Source: Liolophura sinensis
Lineage: Eukaryota; Mollusca; Polyplacophora; Chitonida; Chitonidae
Assembly (NCBI RefSeq): GCF_032854445.1
Contig: NC_088295.1
Location: forward strand, 84,176,644-84,240,643
DNA: 64,000 nt
Direction: 5' to 3'
Shown here one piece after another: positions 58,530 through 64,000 of this stretch. Below the pieces are notes generated by a model. That model was given only the letters and a program-made list of their open reading frames with translations, searched no databases and was not told where the DNA came from. How positions within the stretch are numbered: position 1 is the first letter of the stretch; each line of letters opens with the position of its first letter. Position numbers and translations under genes: made by a program.

Positions 58530-58760
58530 CGTCTTCCGAACGTCAGCATGTAAGCATTTTTGCAGATGATCAGCATTATCTTATGCACGTGAGTGAAGAC
58601 CGGATGTACGGTCTCCAGCAGACGGTCGCCAGCAGAACTCTAGACCCGCCAGGAAATGCACTCTCACAAGTTATGGATCAATATATATACTTCAGCATGG
58701 AATTGAACGTTTGGCATAAGTTTGACGTAAGCAATATTTCTACCCGTCGCTATCCCCCTG
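58530..58760 (+). pseudogene. Possible LINE reverse-transcriptase relic
   Basis: The frame HVSIFADDQHYLMHVS near 58548 has the F/Y-A-D-D box of LINE reverse transcriptases in its usual hydrophobic setting, followed by an open stretch to about 58804. Flanking RT blocks are not recognisable. Confidence 0.3.
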
Positions 58761-59052
58761 GCTGCACGTCGTGCGTTATATCATGTGATGAAGCCCTGGA
58801 CTGAACTACTCACAGATTATGAGATATCACCGTTCAACAATATAAACATGCCGTGTCTAATCGCAAAAGCAAATAGACTGGAGAACCGCTGGCTGAAAAT
58901 TAATTTCTAAACGATGTCTTGCTGCAAACATTACTAAGCGAATACTGTATGTGCATTCGATTGCACGGATGAAATTCTGAGTTGTTCCAGACATTAAATC
59001 GATAGATTTGGTTTAACTGATATTGAGTTAGATGGATTAGGATTAGGTATCT

Positions 59053-59334
59053 GTGTACCGAATTCCAAAATGTGCTTTTCTGTGTGTCATGATTATATTT
59101 TCGATTTCATCAGTACTGACGGACCCAAGAATCAGTTCGGACGTAGATGACCATCTGCATAAGGTTGATCATACAAGTGACATGTGCAGAAAACAACCAC
59201 CAAACTGTGATACACTGCGAAGTAGCTATGAGCTAGCGAAAAGATACCTCGGGCACACAGACATCAGTGTTCATTTTTTACAACATTCACACTTAGAGTC
59301 TGAGAAAATATTCCAAATGTGTTCCAAATAATGT
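59053..59334 (+). CDS. Possible exon with hydrophobic leader and four cysteines after it
   Basis: Open from an AG near 59046 to TAA at 59332. It has a hydrophobic segment (CAFLCVMIIFSISSVL) followed by a hydrophilic part with MCRKQPPNC and IFQMCSK. It could be a secreted-peptide exon, but no good ATG precedes the hydrophobic segment (the first is inside it, at 59089) and no partner exon is found. Confidence 0.2.
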
Positions 59335-61169
59335 GTTTGACAGTGTTAAGAGAATGACGGATCCGTGCACATCTTCTTGATGATTCATTGTTAAAGAATG
59401 TAAAAAAGTTGGATTTTTAGATCTCCCATAATACATGGACAGAATCATACCACTTTTTCCCAAGTCAATGTAAGGCCCAACGAAGAATTTTCTATGTTTT
59501 GTGTGGGAGTTCGAAAATAGAATTCGTCAAAGTATTGGTCTTGGAGTTTTCGATAAAACAAATCGGTTAAGATTTATAACCCTCAAAAATTTTGAAACGG
59601 CAACTCAGAACACAAAAGAGCATGGATTCTAATAAAACATGTAAACATTCCAATAAAATTTAACTAACAAGTGATGTCTGATATAGTGCATAGAAGTCAG
59701 GGAGAGGTCTGGAAACCCCCAAACCGTCAGATATAAACAGATTGACTTTGAGAGCTCTGCTGATCCTCCCACCTGGCCTCTTTAATCGCTGTAGTGTATT
59801 CCGTGACCATGATTTCCACATCAAGATCAGCAGAGATATCACCGAGATATCACCGAGGATTCATTTGCGGAAGTAAAATCCATGAACCTTGTTATCTGCT
59901 AATTGAATGGTAAATACAATTTTGCGAAGGTAGGCCTCGACAGGCAGGTAAGCGTTATTTCCATCTCCCTTATACATTCACTGCGTCAACCACAGCCACG
60001 GAGTCGACCTTGAAGTGAAAACTTCATTGAAGCTGCCGCGCTGCACTCCGAGTTCACCGGGTACCGGCAAATATCTTAATCAGCTCTAAACAAACTAGCT
60101 AATGCACAAAGACAATAGAAGTTTTTACCTTAATTCACCGGTAGGTTAACTGGCCGCAAGGTCCCACTCTGTCTGCAGGGACTCGGGTCGATACGTTTTA
60201 TTTAATAGGTCTACAGGTAAAAGTGACGTTATCAAACATTTTGGCAAACAGGCATTAATTGGGGGCATCCGCCTTGGACATGGCGGCTGTGGAACCGATC
60301 AGCTGCAATTCAAGGTTACCCATAGTACAGTGCACAGACTGTCTGGTTGTCAAGCGATAACCGAGCGGAACTGAGGTAGGGTGTTTTACCGAGTTCTATA
60401 GTATTTTCGAAGCGCTATTCGGCTGTTGTTCCAGGTAAAGACGTTAAACCACAACAATAGCTCAGTTATGAAAAAAAATCCGTCTTTCAATGATTTTCAA
60501 TATCATGCAGGATTGACGTCTGCCAAAAGGTTGAACTCACAAGAATACCCAGTGTTGCCGTTCCCCTTGGCATTACCGTCCTTGGCAACTTACGATGCAT
60601 TTGTGTCAGCTGTGATTCATTGTCTGCCAAATTCGCTGGGCACATTTTATCCCTATACCAGTTCAGATATGCAGTATTTGACTTCATAAATAACTTGCGA
60701 ATTCGCATATTCAAGCTGAAAAGCTTTAAATGTTTCTTGGCACTTTACATGCAATTGCAAATCAAGCTAAGGACAGACAGATTGGAACTACCGTTGGGAA
60801 GGCAAATTGCAGCATTATGGAGAAGAAAAAGAAATCGAGACTTTAAAAGTAAACAGCGACTAGACATTTTCCAGTATTTAGGAATGCGGGACAACTGAAG
60901 ATTTCAGAGTTGCTGTGTGCACTTTTCGGAGCATTTAGCAGATGAGTTACGCCCAGAATAAATAGGAACATGCAAGAAAGAAGCTAGGTATACATTACGT
61001 AAAAGAACTGATTCGGACAACATACGGATTATCCTAGTTCAGTCGCTCTCTCCTGGATCACGGAAATTATTATAGAGATCATTGATGGACTAACTGTCAG
61101 CATAGCCATTCCCCACCCCCCTCATTCAGACGTCCACTCACGCACACTTTCGCACATTATCAGTAAGAT
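59335..61169. other. Intergenic DNA, no firm gene
   Basis: A short ATG frame in good context (ATGGCGGCTGTGGAACC near 60280) and a donor-like CCAG/GTAAAG near 60435 suggest a possible transcribed first exon. The frame is short and no continuation was found. Confidence 0.3.
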
Positions 61170-61375
61170 TAAATACGTACAGCATAGAGAATAAAACCGA
61201 CGTATCGACGACAGTGTGATAGTTGTCAAACAGTCACACGTAAACGGTGAAATACTGCCTCTTGTCAGTTTATCTGAGATAGTGTTTTATTCTAACTGTT
61301 CATGTAAATGCCTAGGCAGTAGCAAATCACACACCCTTAGCACCATGGCTTAAGCAGAATGAAGTAAAAAAAAGT
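61170..61375 (+). repeat. R48 dispersed repeat, best plus-strand copy
   Basis: Order: CAGCATAGAGAATAAAACCG (the 48-bp unit), GACAGTGTGATAGTTGTCAA, AGTCACACGTAAACGGTGAA, CTTGTCAGTTTATCTGAGAT, TTCTAACTGTTCATGTAAAT, GCCTAGGCAGTAGCAAATCA, ACCATGGCTTAAGCAGA, then an A-run. No coding capacity is seen. Confidence 0.75.
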
Positions 61376-61509
61376 TATAATACCCTTCCAAAGACTATTC
61401 AAGCCTTCCCTATCGGGAAAGAGTAATTTTAGTTATATAGCCTTTCCAAAGCCATCACTCAACACTGCTTGCAGACAAACCGCCTTGGGAGGAGGTCGTG
61501 TATTTCCTG

Positions 61510-61850
61510 ATTTGGATATGCAAGATATTAATATTTGAGATATACGAGATATGCATACACGAGATATGCATACACGAGATATGGCCATATGATTTATGGA
61601 TATATAAGGTAAGGACATCCGAGATATGATACATGAGATACCAATATACGTGATATGAACAAACAAGATGGGTATGTACATTTGCGAGATATGATATATG
61701 AGATATCAATATACGAGATATGGATATACAAGATACGGATATAACAGGTATGATACATGAGATGTCAATGTACGACATATGGACGACGAGATATGGTTAT
61801 ACCAGATATGGATCTACGAGGAATGGTTATATGAGCCATGATTATACGTG
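61510..61850. repeat. GATATG/GATATAC low-complexity repeat
   Basis: Imperfect repeats of ACGAGATATGGATATAC and CATGAGATATCAATATACG over about 340 bp. Confidence 0.85.
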
Positions 61851-62249
61851 ACCCGCACACATAAGTTCATGTCATAGCCGTAAACACTGAATAAACTCGC
61901 CTTATCATGATGGAAATTATGCTTCACTGTATTATAACACGATAACCGCCCACACCATGTTTATCTGAGAAGTTACCCCCTTTCGGTAAATACGATGTGA
62001 TATGACTATGTTAGTGAGCTGCACACAAGACTTCTGATCGTTCATATTTGACCACGGTGGCTACAGGGGTGGACATAGCTCTATAAGAACGGCCTTTACA
62101 CTCCGGTGGCAAACTTTCAGATATGAATAAAATCATATGTTGACCGGAAGCCGCACGAGATATCCCGATAAGCCCCTTAAGAATATGTACATTCTGAATA
62201 TAAAGGTGTTACAAGTAATGGGAGAAGACATCAATATCTGATTTGCCGT

Positions 62250-62362
62250 ACGTGGGAAGGCTTGCCAGGAGCTTTCTGATGGTCGTGGTCATAATGCTGG
62301 AAGCCGTCGAATAAATGAAATATTCTTGAGTACGGCATAAAGCATCAATGAAATAAATAAAG
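62250..62362 (+). repeat. SINE-1, 3' part
   Basis: GGTCATAATGCTGGAAGCCG, AATATTCTTGAGTACGGCAT, AAAGCATCAATG, then a short AAAT tail. Confidence 0.85.
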
Positions 62363-62999
62363 CCATCCATTCTTGTCTGACGTTGCGGAAATTTTCCAAC
62401 ATTGCTCAGTGGGTCAGATGGTCACAAAATTTAGCGAGTTCCAGGAAACTGCACCGACAACATGAGACATTGATAGATTTTTATCTGTTAATTTTGACCT
62501 TTTGAGATTTTGCGAGATTCAAATACTGGCCCGTTCATGCACTAGCCTGTTGCATGTCCCAATAACTATTTACCATTTAGTCTGTTCTGAAAACATTAAT
62601 GCCAACTATTTCCTTTCAGTCAATTTACAGCGTACGTAAGCTGGTGGAATTTACTTACTTCTCAACGATATGCACCTACATTTACTAGTTACAATTCAAT
62701 TAGTGGTATTAATTTATTTTTAAAACATATTTATTTTCAATATTTTTCACATAAAAACATAAACATCAAAGATCGGCCGGCTGTATAAGTAGAAATCAGT
62801 TTGTATGTATATGTGTTATGTCCAGAACAAGGCTTTGTTCAGCAGGACCAGTTCGACATCAGACACATGCATGTAGTTAGATAGGCTTCAGAAGTTAAAT
62901 GAATAAAATAGTGAAAACTATTGGACTTGTGTTGAACTCTTCCAAACCTCTTGACACACTAACACATATGTATGCCCAGTCTATAATATCAATATACTG
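62363..62999. other. Intergenic DNA, nothing recognised
   Basis: No supported gene or repeat. Confidence 0.4.
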
Positions 63000-63097
63000 C
63001 AACATGGAGCGTAAAACAAGAGTAGCCACGACGGTATGATATTCGTAATTTGCCACACTTAACTTGTAAAGCCTAGCATTATATGTATGTATGTATG

Positions 63098-63457
63098 CTT
63101 TGGGTTTAACGCCGTGCTTAACAATTTTTCATTTATATGACGACGAGGAGTCATTAGTTGTGTGTACATGCATTGTCTTCTTGTGGCAGGACGAGTCCAT
63201 TCCTCCAAAGTGCTGTCGCCACTGAACTAGGCCCTATCACGCCAAAGACACTAGACCTGACACCCCAGCCAGTCACTTTATACTGACACCGGGCCAACCA
63301 GTCCTGTTCCCTTCGTTGCTCTAAGGTCTCAGTGCTGAGTGCCAAGCGAGGCAGCAAGAAGTGTCATTTTAAAGTCTTTGGTATGACCCCGAGTTTGGTC
63401 CAGGTTCTCCCGACTTTGAGGCCGAGGCTCTAACCATTACGCCACGGAAGCGGTCCG
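63098..63457 (-). mobile_element. SINE-2, full-length with tRNA-like head
   Basis: The plus-strand left end (GGTTTAACGCCGTGCTTAAC, ATATGACGACGAGGAGTCAT) is the element's 3' end. The right end is an inverted tRNA-like head. On the minus strand it reads CCGCTTCCGTGGCGTAATGG and TTAGAGCCTCGG (A box), then CGGGAGAACCTGGACC (B-box region). The head differs from that of SINE-1. Confidence 0.85.
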
Positions 63458-63479
63458 GCATACAATATATAAACTTTAC

Positions 63480-63612
63480 AAAAAGGAGTGTAAAACAAGA
63501 GGAGCAACGAGAGTGTCAAAGTTGGCAAATGGTCACACGTCGCCGATGAAAAACGGCCTCTTTTCAATTTGTCTCCATAGTTTCATTCTAACTGTTCCTC
63601 TTTTTGCTTATA
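63480..63612 (+). repeat. R48 dispersed repeat
   Basis: GGAGTGTAAAACAAGAGGAG (48-bp unit region), AGAGTGTCAAAGTTGGCAAA, TGGTCACACG, ACGGCCTCTTTTCAATTTGT, then TTCTAACTGTTCCTC. A shorter piece (GGAGCGTAAAACAAGAGTAG) lies at 63005-63040. Confidence 0.65.
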
Positions 63613-64000
63613 CATTAGCAACTTATACACTCTCAAAAATAATATGTTAAATTTATCAGAGAGCCTGTTGTCTGAGTGATGCTAGCATGTATTCTGTTGT
63701 TGCAGCAGATTATTCTGTGAAATATAAGTCACACATTCTAATAATTCAATATAAGTATTCCATTAAGCTAAATGAATGTTATGCTGAATATAACATAGTA
63801 ATATGTTGTATTAGCAGAAGACATTCTGGAATTATTCAGAACCAGAATTTCTGTTAAAATTAACCATTTAATTTTTTTGAGTGTGCCCCCTATCACATTG
63901 CCTTAAGCCATGTAAAAGAATTACCGAGACAGGAACTGTAAGTTCATTAGATGTCAATGGTCCGGAATTAGCCAAATACTGCGTTATTATATTTATTGCA

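Noticed and set aside
60275-60440. First exon starting ATGGCGGCTGTGGAACC
   Set aside because: The frame closes after 26 codons, and no downstream exon joins the nearby donor-like site.

Overview
The window is eukaryotic nuclear DNA, AT-rich, intron-rich and crowded with transposons. GT-AG introns of several hundred bases to several kilobases split the recognisable genes. The commonest repeat is a tRNA-derived SINE with an (AAAT)n tail and a core like those of marine mollusc genomes. A mollusc is therefore the most likely source, with a brachiopod or other lophotrochozoan possible; this is inference from the repeats, not proof.

Three genes are supported by spliced reading frames that join in phase. 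(1) Minus strand, 0.34-2.6 kb: the 5' part of a protein rich in PPxY/PSY motifs, running off the left edge. (2) Plus strand, 12.33-17.53 kb: a complete four-exon NKL-type homeobox gene of 336 codons, with an eh1-like Groucho motif and a homeodomain cut by two introns. (3) Minus strand, 20.40-33.01 kb: an eleven-exon gene of about 764 codons that joins an acyl-CoA-dehydrogenase-like domain to a C-terminal NAD(P)H:flavin oxidoreductase domain of the cytochrome-b5-reductase/FNR type. This fusion is the most interesting object here. Neither usual catalytic-glutamate position of acyl-CoA dehydrogenases appears to be kept, which suggests a reductase-fed flavoenzyme rather than an ordinary beta-oxidation dehydrogenase. 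Its two 5' exons each carry an apparent one-base frame break.

The rest is mostly repeats. At 5.37-8.03 kb there is an 84-bp minisatellite with a 1008-bp higher-order period. At 26.5-28.0 kb a roughly 60-bp minisatellite lies in an intron of the fusion gene, and its unit contains the exon-3 splice acceptor. At 33.6-39.9 kb there is a decayed BEL/Pao LTR retrotransposon (minus), and at about 40.25-43.84 kb a decayed CR1/L2-like LINE (plus) with a 2A-like motif. A full-length SINE is inserted in the LINE reverse transcriptase with an 8-bp target duplication. At 52.4-53.6 kb lies another minisatellite. Two SINE families, a dispersed 48-bp-unit repeat, two MITE-like elements and a transposase HTH fragment are scattered elsewhere. 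From 43.8 kb to the right end I recognise no gene with confidence, only a few weak exon candidates.
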